A stretch of 64,000 nucleotides of DNA from Thalassospira lohafexi (GTDB lineage Bacteria; Pseudomonadota; Alphaproteobacteria; Rhodospirillales; Thalassospiraceae). Positions within the stretch are counted from its first letter, which is position 1. Every line of letters starts with the position of its first letter. The stretch spans positions 40,597 to 104,596 of the forward strand of contig NZ_NXGX01000010.1 in the NCBI RefSeq assembly GCF_002844275.1. The letters run 5' to 3'. The translations under genes were made by a program, and so were the position numbers. The notes beneath the pieces are model-generated. The model ran no database searches and was not told the origin of the DNA. It saw only the letters and a program-made list of their open reading frames with translations. Of the stretch, positions 27,434 through 34,931 are shown piece after piece.

Positions 27434-28922
27434 GGGCTGCCTCCTTCCCAACAAGGCGGGTGGCAATATCGGGCGCGCTGGTTTCGATAAACAGCTTGGT
27501 CAAAAGGTTCTGCGCGACCAGCATGCGGTATTCCTTCGATGCCCGCATATCGGTCATCGGCGCAAAATCACTGGCAAGGGCAAGCTGTGCCGCACTGAGG
27601 CTGGCCTCATTCCAGTCCTGCCCGATCAGGGCCGCCTCGCATTTCTTGGCCCGCATCGGGGTGCCCGCCATGCCACCAAAGGCGGCCCGGAATTCCGCCA
27701 CCTTGCCATCCGCAACCCGGATCGCAAAGGCCCCCAGAACCGCCGTGATATCCTGATCAAAACGTTTAGAAATTTTATAGGCCTTAAATGTCATGCCCGA
27801 TGCCGGTTTGGGCACAATCACGCTTTGCACAAACTCGCCGGGCATCCGGTCCTGTTTGCCATAACTGACAAAGAATTCTTCCAACGGCACGTCGCGCGTT
27901 ACATCGCCCATGCGAAGGACAATTTTCGCCCCCAGCGCAATCAGGGCCGGCGGCATGTCACCAATCGGTGATCCGTTGGCGATATTACCACCGACAGTTC
28001 CGGCATTGCGGATTTGCCGCGATCCGATACGTCGGACCAGCTCGCCCACATCGGCCGCCACCCGGCCCAGCGCATCATGCGCGCGGCTATAGGTCACTCC
28101 GGCCCCGATGGTCACGGACGTCTCGGTTTCGCTCACCGATTTCAGATCAGCAACGTCACCAATGTAAATGATCGGATCCAGCCGTTTGAGCATCTTGGTC
28201 ACCCAAAGCCCAACATCGGTTCCGCCCGCCAACACGGTCGCATCAGGATGCGAAACCAAAAGGGCGGCTAGTTCATCAGATGTGCGCGGCGCGTAATAGC
28301 GGCCAGCAGCATGTTCCACCGCCAAAGTCCCGCCATCCTTGACCATATTGGTCAAACGGATCGCAAGATCAGTCCGGCGTTTTTGTTCAGCTGTATCATT
28401 GGCGGCAACACCGCCAGCATTCCGCGCCGCCTCGATAATCGGGCCATAGCCGGTACACCGGCACAGGTTCCCGGCCAGTGCATCATTGATCGCCCCCCGA
28501 TCCTCCTCGCCACCATCCAGCCACAGCTGATACAGGCTCATGACAAAACCGGGTGTGCAGAAACCACATTGCGATCCATGGGTCTCGACCATCGCCTGCT
28601 GCACTGGGTGCAGGCTGCCGTCCTTGGATTTCAGGTGTTCGACCGTTAAAAGCTGTTTGCCATCAAGGGTCGGGACAAACTGGATACAGGCGTTCACCGT
28701 GCGATAGGCCATGCCCTCATCGCCATTTGGCTCACCAATAATGACGGTGCAGGCCCCGCAATCCCCCTCCGCACAGCCTTCTTTCGTACCTGATTTGCGT
28801 TCTTCAAGACGCAGGTAATCAAGAACCGTCATCTGCGGATCAATATTGCGCAGGCTGCGTTCTTCGTCCCCCAAAAGGAAACGGATGTCAGGGCGCAGAG
28901 TGATGTCGGTGTGTTGCGTCAT
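27426..28922 (-). CDS. xdhA: Xanthine dehydrogenase small subunit (2Fe-2S and FAD)
   Basis: 498 residues. The N-terminal plant-type ferredoxin carries CAEGDCGACTV (about residue 49), the second 2Fe-2S helical domain carries QCGFCTPGFVMSLYQ and NLCRCTGYGPI (about 115-160), and the FAD domain carries ATVLAGGTDVGLWVTK (about 225) and GTVGGNIANGSPIGDMPPAL. Electrons pass from the molybdenum centre through both clusters to FAD and then NAD. It starts eight nt after uraH, so the operon reads uraH-xdhA-xdhB-xdhC. Confidence 0.95.
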   Translation of the reverse strand: MTQHTDITLRPDIRFLLGDEERSLRNIDPQMTVLDYLRLEERKSGTKEGCAEGDCGACTVIIGEPNGDEGMAYRTVNACIQFVPTLDGKQLLTVEHLKSKDGSLHPVQQAMVETHGSQCGFCTPGFVMSLYQLWLDGGEEDRGAINDALAGNLCRCTGYGPIIEAARNAGGVAANDTAEQKRRTDLAIRLTNMVKDGGTLAVEHAAGRYYAPRTSDELAALLVSHPDATVLAGGTDVGLWVTKMLKRLDPIIYIGDVADLKSVSETETSVTIGAGVTYSRAHDALGRVAADVGELVRRIGSRQIRNAGTVGGNIANGSPIGDMPPALIALGAKIVLRMGDVTRDVPLEEFFVSYGKQDRMPGEFVQSVIVPKPASGMTFKAYKISKRFDQDITAVLGAFAIRVADGKVAEFRAAFGGMAGTPMRAKKCEAALIGQDWNEASLSAAQLALASDFAPMTDMRASKEYRMLVAQNLLTKLFIETSAPDIATRLVGKEAALV

Positions 28923-28930
28923 GCCCGGCC

Positions 28931-29284
28931 TCAGCTTCCGCGATAGGTCGAATAGCCGAATGGCGACAGCAAAAGCGGCACATGATAGTGCGACTGCCCG
29001 TCTGAAATGCCAAACCGGATGACAACCTGATCAAGGAACTTCGGGTCAGGAAGCTCTGTGCCACAGGCGTCAAAATAATCGCCCGCATGGAAAACCATCT
29101 GATACTTACCGGGCTTGAATGAGGCCCCGTCGAGCATCGGTGCATCGGTCCGACCATCAACATTGGTCACCGCCTCGGCGACAAGGTCATCATGGCCATT
29201 GCCAAAACGATGCAGCTCAATCCGGATACCGCCCGCCGGGCAGCCTTTTGCCGTGTCGAGTACATGCGTCGTCAGTCGTCCCAT
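28931..29284 (-). CDS. uraH: 5-Hydroxyisourate hydrolase
   Basis: Transthyretin-like hydrolase converting 5-hydroxyisourate, the PuuD product, to OHCU. 117 residues, standard length. It opens with MGRLTTHVLDTAKGCPA, where the HVLD histidine is catalytic, carries HYHVPLLLSPFGYSTY and ends in the diagnostic YRGS tetrapeptide. It is the first gene of the minus-strand xanthine dehydrogenase operon and is divergent from puuE. Confidence 0.96.
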   Translation of the reverse strand: MGRLTTHVLDTAKGCPAGGIRIELHRFGNGHDDLVAEAVTNVDGRTDAPMLDGASFKPGKYQMVFHAGDYFDACGTELPDPKFLDQVVIRFGISDGQSHYHVPLLLSPFGYSTYRGS

Positions 29285-29751
29285 GGCGGGCCTCCCTCTC
29301 TCAAACTCTTATATGGTGGTCGATCGCTTCTCCCCAGGTCGGCATTCTATTTGGTGATTTTGTGCCGTACCAATTTTGAGCGATGTTCTTTTAAGCCCTT
29401 CCCGTTTAGGGCAATTTTCAAAAGGGTCGCATTACGACCCGTTCTCGGAAAGAGGCGATAAAGTGAAACTATATCAATAATTCTTTGAAAAACGAATTCC
29501 GTCACTTCGTGCAGAATGGTACGAAACAATGGTCAAAAGCCCAAGGGCCAAGACATAACGACCACAAAAACGTGGCAAACCGCTGATCCCGTCCAGGAAC
29601 ATTATCAAAGTCGTCTTGATAGTGCGGCGCTACAGCAACGGAGTTCTTCCTTGCTGCACTGCGACCTATGGTTAATGCTATACCCATAGATGCTACACCA
29701 AACATCCCGGCAGACAAAGCAAGGGATACAAAGAAGGCAGGAGAGGCAGAA
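29285..29751. other. Divergent control region between uraH and puuE
   Basis: 467 nt between the two halves of the urate-degradation gene set, so promoters for both must lie here. It is moderately AT-rich around 29460-29530. Two short hairpins at 29395-29440 are listed separately. A 60-codon minus-strand frame (29347-29529, TTG start) exists but has no ribosome site that I trust, so I did not call it. Confidence 0.6.
29395..29440 (-). promoter_or_regulatory. Tandem hairpins in the uraH-xdh leader
   Basis: On the minus strand GGGTCG-TAATG-CGACCC is followed by TTTTG and, shortly after, by GCCCT-8 nt-AGGGC followed by TTAAAAG. The first resembles a small intrinsic terminator placed about 140 nt upstream of uraH. 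A transcript starting upstream would pass through both, so attenuation of the purine operon is possible; this is inference. Confidence 0.4.
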
Positions 29752-30666
29752 ATGAGCGACCAGAATTATGCGCGCGATCTGATTGGCTATGGCGATACCC
29801 CGCCCAAGGCCAACTGGCCGAATAAGGCCCGCGTCGCGGTTCAGTTCGTCCTGAACTATGAGGAAGGTGGCGAAAACTGCATCCTGCATGGCGATAAGGC
29901 GTCCGAGGCGTTTCTGTCGGAAATCGTTGGCGCGGACATGCGCGAAGGTGTCCGCCACATGAGCATGGAGTCGATCTATGAATACGGATCGCGTGTTGGT
30001 GTCTGGCGGATACTGAACCTATTTCGTGAACGCCAAATCCCGATCACGGTCTTTGCCGTTGCCATGGCGCTGGCGCGCAACCCCAAGGTTGGCGAAACCG
30101 CAATGAAGGATGGCCACGAAATTTGCTCGCACGGCTATCGCTGGATTGATTACCAATATCTGTCCGAAGACGTCGAACGCGACCATCTTCATAAGGCGAT
30201 TGAGATTATCAAAGGCATCACCGGCGAACGCCCGCTGGGGTGGTACACCGGGCGCACCAGCCCCAATACACGCCGCTTGGTCGCCGAAGAAGGCGGGTTC
30301 CTCTATGATGCGGATGATTACAGCGATGAACTCCCGTTCTGGAGCACCCAGACCGAAACCCCGCATCTGATCGTGCCTTACACGCTTGATGCCAATGACA
30401 TGCGCTTTGCCGCCATGCAGGGGTTTAATTCCGGCGAACAGTATTTCCAGTACCTCAAAGACAGCTTTGACACGCTGTATGAAGAAGGGGCCGAAACGCC
30501 GCGCATGCTGTCCATCGGGTTGCATTGCCGCTTGGTTGGCCGTCCGGGCCGTTTTGCCGCGCTCAAACGTTTTGTCGATTATGTCCAAAGCCACGACAAT
30601 GTCTGGTTTGCCCGCCGCATTGATATCGCACGCCATTGGCGCGAACATCACCCGTTTGGCGGCTAA
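29752..30666 (+). CDS. puuE: Allantoinase PuuE (polysaccharide deacetylase family)
   Basis: Hydrolyses allantoin to allantoate; this is the metal-independent PuuE type, unrelated to amidohydrolase AllB. 304 residues from the ATG at 29752, chosen because AGGAGAGG lies upstream. Family landmarks are NYARDLIGYGDTPPKANWP near the N-terminus, VQFVLNYEEGGENCILHGD, HEICSHGYRWIDYQ (about residue 125) and WYTGRTSPNTRRLVAEEGG. First gene of puuE-uraD-alc-allA. Confidence 0.95.
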   Translation: MSDQNYARDLIGYGDTPPKANWPNKARVAVQFVLNYEEGGENCILHGDKASEAFLSEIVGADMREGVRHMSMESIYEYGSRVGVWRILNLFRERQIPITVFAVAMALARNPKVGETAMKDGHEICSHGYRWIDYQYLSEDVERDHLHKAIEIIKGITGERPLGWYTGRTSPNTRRLVAEEGGFLYDADDYSDELPFWSTQTETPHLIVPYTLDANDMRFAAMQGFNSGEQYFQYLKDSFDTLYEEGAETPRMLSIGLHCRLVGRPGRFAALKRFVDYVQSHDNVWFARRIDIARHWREHHPFGG

Positions 30667-30690
30667 GAAAACAAAAAAGTAAAGGTCACC

Positions 30691-31218
30691 ATGACAAGTA
30701 CCACACCATCTCTTTTTGAAACCCGCCCGCCCAGCACATTGGCCGAAAGCGCCTTTGTCTCGCGCTATGGCTGGGTCTATGAACATTCGCCGTGGGTCGC
30801 CCATAAATTGTATGAGCGCGGCATTACCAGCGCGCTTGATACCCCCACAGCCCTTGCCGATGCGATGGCTGCCGTGGTCAATGGCGCGGTTGATGACGAT
30901 AAGCTATCCTTGCTGCGCGCTCATCCCGATCTGGCCGGAAAACTGGCCTTGGCCGATTTGACCGCCTCCTCACAAAGCGAGCAAAAAGGGGCCGGGCTTG
31001 ATCAATGCAGCCCCAATGAACTGGCCCGCTTTACCGAGCTTAATGACGCCTATAAGCAAAAATTTGGCTTCCCGTTTATCTTTGCCGTAAAGGGTTTTGA
31101 CCGCGCCGATATTCTGGCCGCCTTTGAACGCCGCGTAAAAAACGATGCTGAGGCCGAGTTTAACGAGGCCATTGGTCAGGTCCATCGCATCGCCAAGCTG
31201 CGGCTTGAAGATCTATAA
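30691..31218 (+). CDS. uraD: OHCU decarboxylase
   Basis: Decarboxylates 2-oxo-4-hydroxy-4-carboxy-5-ureidoimidazoline to S-allantoin, completing urate ring opening after UraH. 175 residues, standard length. Landmarks are the catalytic-histidine helix LLRAHPDLAGKLALADLTASS (shown in part, about residues 70-90), QSEQKGAGLDQ and KFGFPFIFAVKGFDRADIL. It lies 24 nt after puuE with AAAGGT before the ATG. Confidence 0.95.
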   Translation: MTSTTPSLFETRPPSTLAESAFVSRYGWVYEHSPWVAHKLYERGITSALDTPTALADAMAAVVNGAVDDDKLSLLRAHPDLAGKLALADLTASSQSEQKGAGLDQCSPNELARFTELNDAYKQKFGFPFIFAVKGFDRADILAAFERRVKNDAEAEFNEAIGQVHRIAKLRLEDL

Positions 31219-31285
31219 GCATAAAAATATCCGCGCGATCATGCCCGGACCGAATAACAAACGATAAAATCAGGAATGAACTGTT

Positions 31286-32305
31286 ATGAGCCATACTGAA
31301 AACCATGATGCACCGGAATTTACACGGCGCTTTGTTAATCTGGCCGATGAACGTCTGGGCGCAGAAGCCATTTTCGCGACCGATGATTTCTTTGCCGACA
31401 AACAGCGCATGCTGCAATCGGGCGACGCCATTTTCTATCCCGACCGATATGACGATAACGGCAAATGGATGGATGGCTGGGAAAGCCGCCGCAAACGCGT
31501 CGAAGGCCACGATTACTGTGTTGTCCGGCTGGCAACATCGGGCCGCATTCACGGGGTGGATATCGACACCAGCCACTTTACCGGCAACTTCCCGCCTGCA
31601 GGCTCACTCGAAGGCTGCTATTGCCCGGCGGGCGATCCGGGTGACGATGCCACATGGACGGAAATTGTCGCCCCCATGGGCCTTGGGGCCAGCGCGCATC
31701 ACTATGCCGATGTGACCTCGGACGCCATTTACACCCATGTCCGCCTGCACATCTATCCCGATGGTGGGGTGGCACGCCTGCGCGTCTATGGCCGCCCGAA
31801 CCGTGACTGGACCGACATGGCCGCCCGCGGCGAACAGGTTGATCTGGCCTCCATGATCAATGGTGGTGTTGTCGTTGGCTGGTCTGATTCCCATTACGGC
31901 AACCCGAATGCCATTTTGTCCCCCGGTCGTGGGGTTAATATGGGTGATGGTTGGGAAACCCGCCGCAGGCGCGAACCGGGCAATGAATGGCTGATCATTG
32001 AGCTTGGCAATCCGGGCGAGATTGAAAAAATCATCGTCGATACTTGCCACTTCAAGGGCAACTATCCCGACCGCGTTTCCATTCAGGGCGCATATGTGGA
32101 TGGGGAAAAGGACAAGTCGCTGACCGCACGTTCGATGTTCTGGTCGACCATCCTGCCCGAAAGCAAAATGCAGGCCGATCATATCCACGAATTTGATGCA
32201 TCAGCCCTGACCATCAGTGGCCCGGTCACGCATTTGCGGGTCAATTCGATCCCCGATGGCGGTATTAGCCGTTTGCGCATTCTTGGCAAACCGACCAGCA
32301 AATAG
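31286..32305 (+). CDS. alc: Allantoicase
   Basis: Hydrolyses allantoate to S-ureidoglycolate and urea. 339 residues built of two homologous jelly-roll repeats, visible as DGWESRRKR (about residue 66) and DGWETRRRR (about residue 228), each followed by a VDI/VDT-x-HFxGN segment (VDIDTSHFTGNFP and VDTCHFKGNYPDR). The urea released can be used by the urease at the left end of the window. It lies 67 nt after uraD, with AGGAA upstream of the ATG. Confidence 0.95.
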   Translation: MSHTENHDAPEFTRRFVNLADERLGAEAIFATDDFFADKQRMLQSGDAIFYPDRYDDNGKWMDGWESRRKRVEGHDYCVVRLATSGRIHGVDIDTSHFTGNFPPAGSLEGCYCPAGDPGDDATWTEIVAPMGLGASAHHYADVTSDAIYTHVRLHIYPDGGVARLRVYGRPNRDWTDMAARGEQVDLASMINGGVVVGWSDSHYGNPNAILSPGRGVNMGDGWETRRRREPGNEWLIIELGNPGEIEKIIVDTCHFKGNYPDRVSIQGAYVDGEKDKSLTARSMFWSTILPESKMQADHIHEFDASALTISGPVTHLRVNSIPDGGISRLRILGKPTSK

Positions 32306-32314
32306 GGCGGATGC

Positions 32315-32827
32315 ATGTCGATGAAACTTAAGGTCGAACCGCTCACAGCGGATGCCTTTGCCCCATTTGGCGAGGTCATTTCAACCGCCACTGCGCGCGA
32401 CACTTACAAAATCAATCTGGGCACCACCACCCGGTTTCACGACATCTCGCGCGTCGATGTCGGGGATCAGGGTGGCCAGCCTATCATCAGCATTTTTCGC
32501 GGCACGCCACGCGCCAAGCCGATTGAAATCAAAATGATGGAACGTCACCCGCTCGGATCGCAGGCTTTCATGCCTTTGGCCGGTCAGAAATTCCTGATCG
32601 TGGTGGCATCGGGTACGGATACCCCGACACCAGACACCCTACGCGCGTTTATCTCGGACGGCACACAGGGGGTGACTTACGCCAAAAACGTCTGGCATCA
32701 TCCGCTGTTGGTCCTTGAACCCGACAGTGATTTTCTGGTTGTGGATCGCAGTGGACCGGGGGAAAACCTCAACGAAGTCGATCTGCCACTGGTGAATGGC
32801 GCGGTTATTACGCTCGATTGGGTGTAA
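32315..32827 (+). CDS. allA: Ureidoglycolate lyase
   Basis: Splits ureidoglycolate into glyoxylate and urea. 170 residues, standard AllA length. Landmarks are the N-terminal VEPLTADAFAPFGEVI, the central MMERHPLGSQAFMPLAGQ (about residues 72-89) with its metal-site histidine and glutamate, and the YAKNVWHHPLLVL segment near 120. Nine nt separate it from alc, and it ends the plus-strand operon. The glyoxylate made here could enter the malyl-CoA enzymes encoded near 42 kb, though that link is speculative. Confidence 0.93.
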   Translation: MSMKLKVEPLTADAFAPFGEVISTATARDTYKINLGTTTRFHDISRVDVGDQGGQPIISIFRGTPRAKPIEIKMMERHPLGSQAFMPLAGQKFLIVVASGTDTPTPDTLRAFISDGTQGVTYAKNVWHHPLLVLEPDSDFLVVDRSGPGENLNEVDLPLVNGAVITLDWV

Positions 32828-32907
32828 TGCATATCTTTGCGGCCCGCCGGGCACTTACAGCATGGCGCATAAATACAAACGATGATATCCGCCATAAGAA
32901 TGTACGA

Positions 32908-33759
32908 TCAGTTGATTTGCGATAACAAGTCCGGGTTCGTTACAAGGTTTCGCACACCATGGGCGTGATCTTCCTTGAACGGGTTATCTTTTAACCACGC
33001 ATCGACCGATACGATGTTTAACTTAACGACATCGGGACGCACACTCCAGGTCACCTGAAACGGCGAACCTTTTTCGTTATAGCCTGGACCTGTGGTTGAC
33101 CCGCCATACACAACCGGCTCACCCAGATCGGCGGGCAGGTTGGGCACTTGGTTCAGCCCGTTGATCTCTTCGATATGAGCCATCTTGGTGAAGTCTGCTC
33201 CGCCCTGCGACACCAGTACGGCAACAACTGCCTCAACGCGAAGCTGTGGATTACCTGTCGCATCGCTCAGACAAGTGCCAAGGCCATTGCCAAGGGTCGC
33301 TTGCGCGGTCGAATATACGAAGTGAATTTCGATGGTATCGCCCGGCTCAAGGTCGCCATGCTCGCTGCCCCCGACTGTCATGGGAATAGGGGCAAGTTCG
33401 GCTTCAGCCAGCACACCATCGTACTTGAAACCAGTGCCATACCCGTGTCCATCACCATTGCCGGCAAAGGTCGTAAACAGGCCACCTTTATGCTCGGCAT
33501 TCTCATGGAAATGAATGTCACATAGTGCCATTTTATTCACGACCGGTGCCGTATTGAACGCACGGTGGTTGGCACCGGCAGGCGCATTAATGTCACGCGG
33601 CGACTGCGGGCCATACCCCTTGCCGTTAGTGGCAGCCGCCAAAGCACTGCGCTGCTCGGCAATGATCTGGTCCGAAACCGCATGTTCATCGGATGCCGCA
33701 AAGACACAAGAAGAAACAAACATGGCCGTAACGCTTGTCCAAAAGAACGTTTTAAACAT
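32908..33759 (-). CDS. Periplasmic delta-class carbonic anhydrase-like protein
   Basis: Predicted secreted zinc enzyme interconverting carbon dioxide and bicarbonate. 283 residues with a signal peptide to about residue 21 (cleavage near FAA). Features shared with bacterial proteins annotated as delta-class carbonic anhydrase are GYGPQSPRDI (about 48-57) and MALCDIHFHENAEHKGG (about 77-93), where the HFH histidines would be zinc ligands; Cys80 and Cys163 may form a disulfide. GGGGAAAG precedes the ATG. It is convergent with allA. The family name is from memory of the motif, so moderate certainty. Confidence 0.78.
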   Translation of the reverse strand: MFKTFFWTSVTAMFVSSCVFAASDEHAVSDQIIAEQRSALAAATNGKGYGPQSPRDINAPAGANHRAFNTAPVVNKMALCDIHFHENAEHKGGLFTTFAGNGDGHGYGTGFKYDGVLAEAELAPIPMTVGGSEHGDLEPGDTIEIHFVYSTAQATLGNGLGTCLSDATGNPQLRVEAVVAVLVSQGGADFTKMAHIEEINGLNQVPNLPADLGEPVVYGGSTTGPGYNEKGSPFQVTWSVRPDVVKLNIVSVDAWLKDNPFKEDHAHGVRNLVTNPDLLSQIN

Positions 33760-33843
33760 TTTCTTTCCCCAGAAAATAACGCCAAATTGGACGAGGATCG
33801 CGATACGCCCTCCTATTTATAACACCAAACCCGACGTCGCCGA

Positions 33844-34050
33844 TTAGAAATCCGCGCACCCTTCTCTGACCAATGGCATCTGGCTCCAATTCGGCAGGTC
33901 AGTCATGTCATCGCACCACACGCCATTATCCTCGTTTTGACATCCTGCGCATGGCGATGCGTCCAGCCCAAAAATTCAAACGACCGCAAAAGACAAAATC
34001 TCACTGTCGATCAGAACACCATCACAATCAAAAATGATGTTGGGAATCAT
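33844..34050 (-). pseudogene. Remnant of a HAD-superfamily phosphatase gene
   Basis: Directly after the TPR lipoprotein gene, and overlapping its stop by ATGA, a frame begins MIPNIIFDCDGVLIDSEILS. This is the exact catalytic motif I start of HAD-IA phosphatases (nucleophile Asp8, acid/base Asp10). It stops after 24 codons at 33976. Reading on in the same frame for 43 codons to the next stop gives a segment including CDDMTDLPNW, which resembles a HAD C-terminal end. Family members are about 220 residues, so roughly 150 central residues are missing: an internally deleted relic. Confidence 0.7.
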
Positions 34051-34859
34051 TGCGCCGGGGCTTGCTGACCATTCGATGCCCCGCCCAGATCAAGTGCGAG
34101 CAACCGTTTCTGGATGGTTTGTGACAGCACCGGGCTGGGATCGGCCTGCATCGCACGTTGATAGGCCGCGCGCGCCATATCGGTTTTACCCATCGCAAGC
34201 GCATTATCAGCAAAATGCGCAAGGTGCTCAGCCGTCGGCATTGCCTTATTAACCGCAACAAACACGTCTTCGGCCTCGGCGTAGCGTTCCTGTTTGTACA
34301 GGATCAAGCCATAGGTATCGAGTGCACCGGGATCATCCGGGGCGACTTGCAGCGCCTGCTTGGAAAGATGCTCGGCTTCCTTAAGGTTCTCGCCGCGCAC
34401 CGCATAATGAAACGCCAGCCAGTTGGCCGCCCCCATATTGCCCTGACGGGCCGCCTGATAGGCTTCTGCGGTCATGGTATCGCGGTACGATGAAATCACC
34501 CCTTCGATGGTTTGCTGATCCAGCCCATCGACCCACGTTAAACCAACCCGCACCGCCTTGCAGCCCTGCCCGCCCTGATCCTGACAAAGTGCAACGGCCT
34601 CTTCGACCGCGCCCAGAACGGTGGCCGACGGACCCGCCGCATATTCCTTGCCCGCGTCATCACGCGACAGCGCCTTAAAATCAATCATCGCCCGGTATCG
34701 GTCATCGACCTTGGCCTGTGTCGGTGCCGCCATCATGTCCTGCGGTTCCCAGTTCGAACTGGTATCCCCACAGGCCGCAAGGCCAAGCAGCATGGCAACC
34801 GCCACAAACGGGCGCATGGATCGAATGTTAAGGGGACGAAAATCAGGCACGGCAGTCAT
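34047..34859 (-). CDS. TPR-repeat lipoprotein
   Basis: 270 residues. A lipoprotein signal is visible as VAMLLGLAACGDTS, with the acylated cysteine at residue 30. From about residue 130 onward there are three to four tetratricopeptide repeats (AANWLAFHYAVRGENLKEAE, DTYGLILYKQERYAEAEDVF, HFADNALAMGKTDMARAAYQ), suggesting a protein-interaction role in the envelope. The ATG at 34817 would give a more typical signal length than the one at 34859. A coupled HAD phosphatase gene downstream has decayed, so an old operon partner may be lost. Confidence 0.82.
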   Translation of the reverse strand: MTAVPDFRPLNIRSMRPFVAVAMLLGLAACGDTSSNWEPQDMMAAPTQAKVDDRYRAMIDFKALSRDDAGKEYAAGPSATVLGAVEEAVALCQDQGGQGCKAVRVGLTWVDGLDQQTIEGVISSYRDTMTAEAYQAARQGNMGAANWLAFHYAVRGENLKEAEHLSKQALQVAPDDPGALDTYGLILYKQERYAEAEDVFVAVNKAMPTAEHLAHFADNALAMGKTDMARAAYQRAMQADPSPVLSQTIQKRLLALDLGGASNGQQAPAQ

Positions 34860-34931
34860 TCCCTGTGTTGATGAAAAAAGCCAGACGTATCATAGCGCAA
34901 ATCGGTTTTTCAGACATTAACAGCATGGTTT

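Noticed and set aside
29347..29529. 60-codon minus-strand frame in the uraH-puuE gap
   Set aside because: Starts at a TTG without a ribosome site and overlaps hairpins and the likely promoter; no recognisable motif.
29668..29751. Upstream extension of puuE by 28 codons
   Set aside because: The AGGAGAGG site and family-typical N-terminus point to the ATG at 29752.
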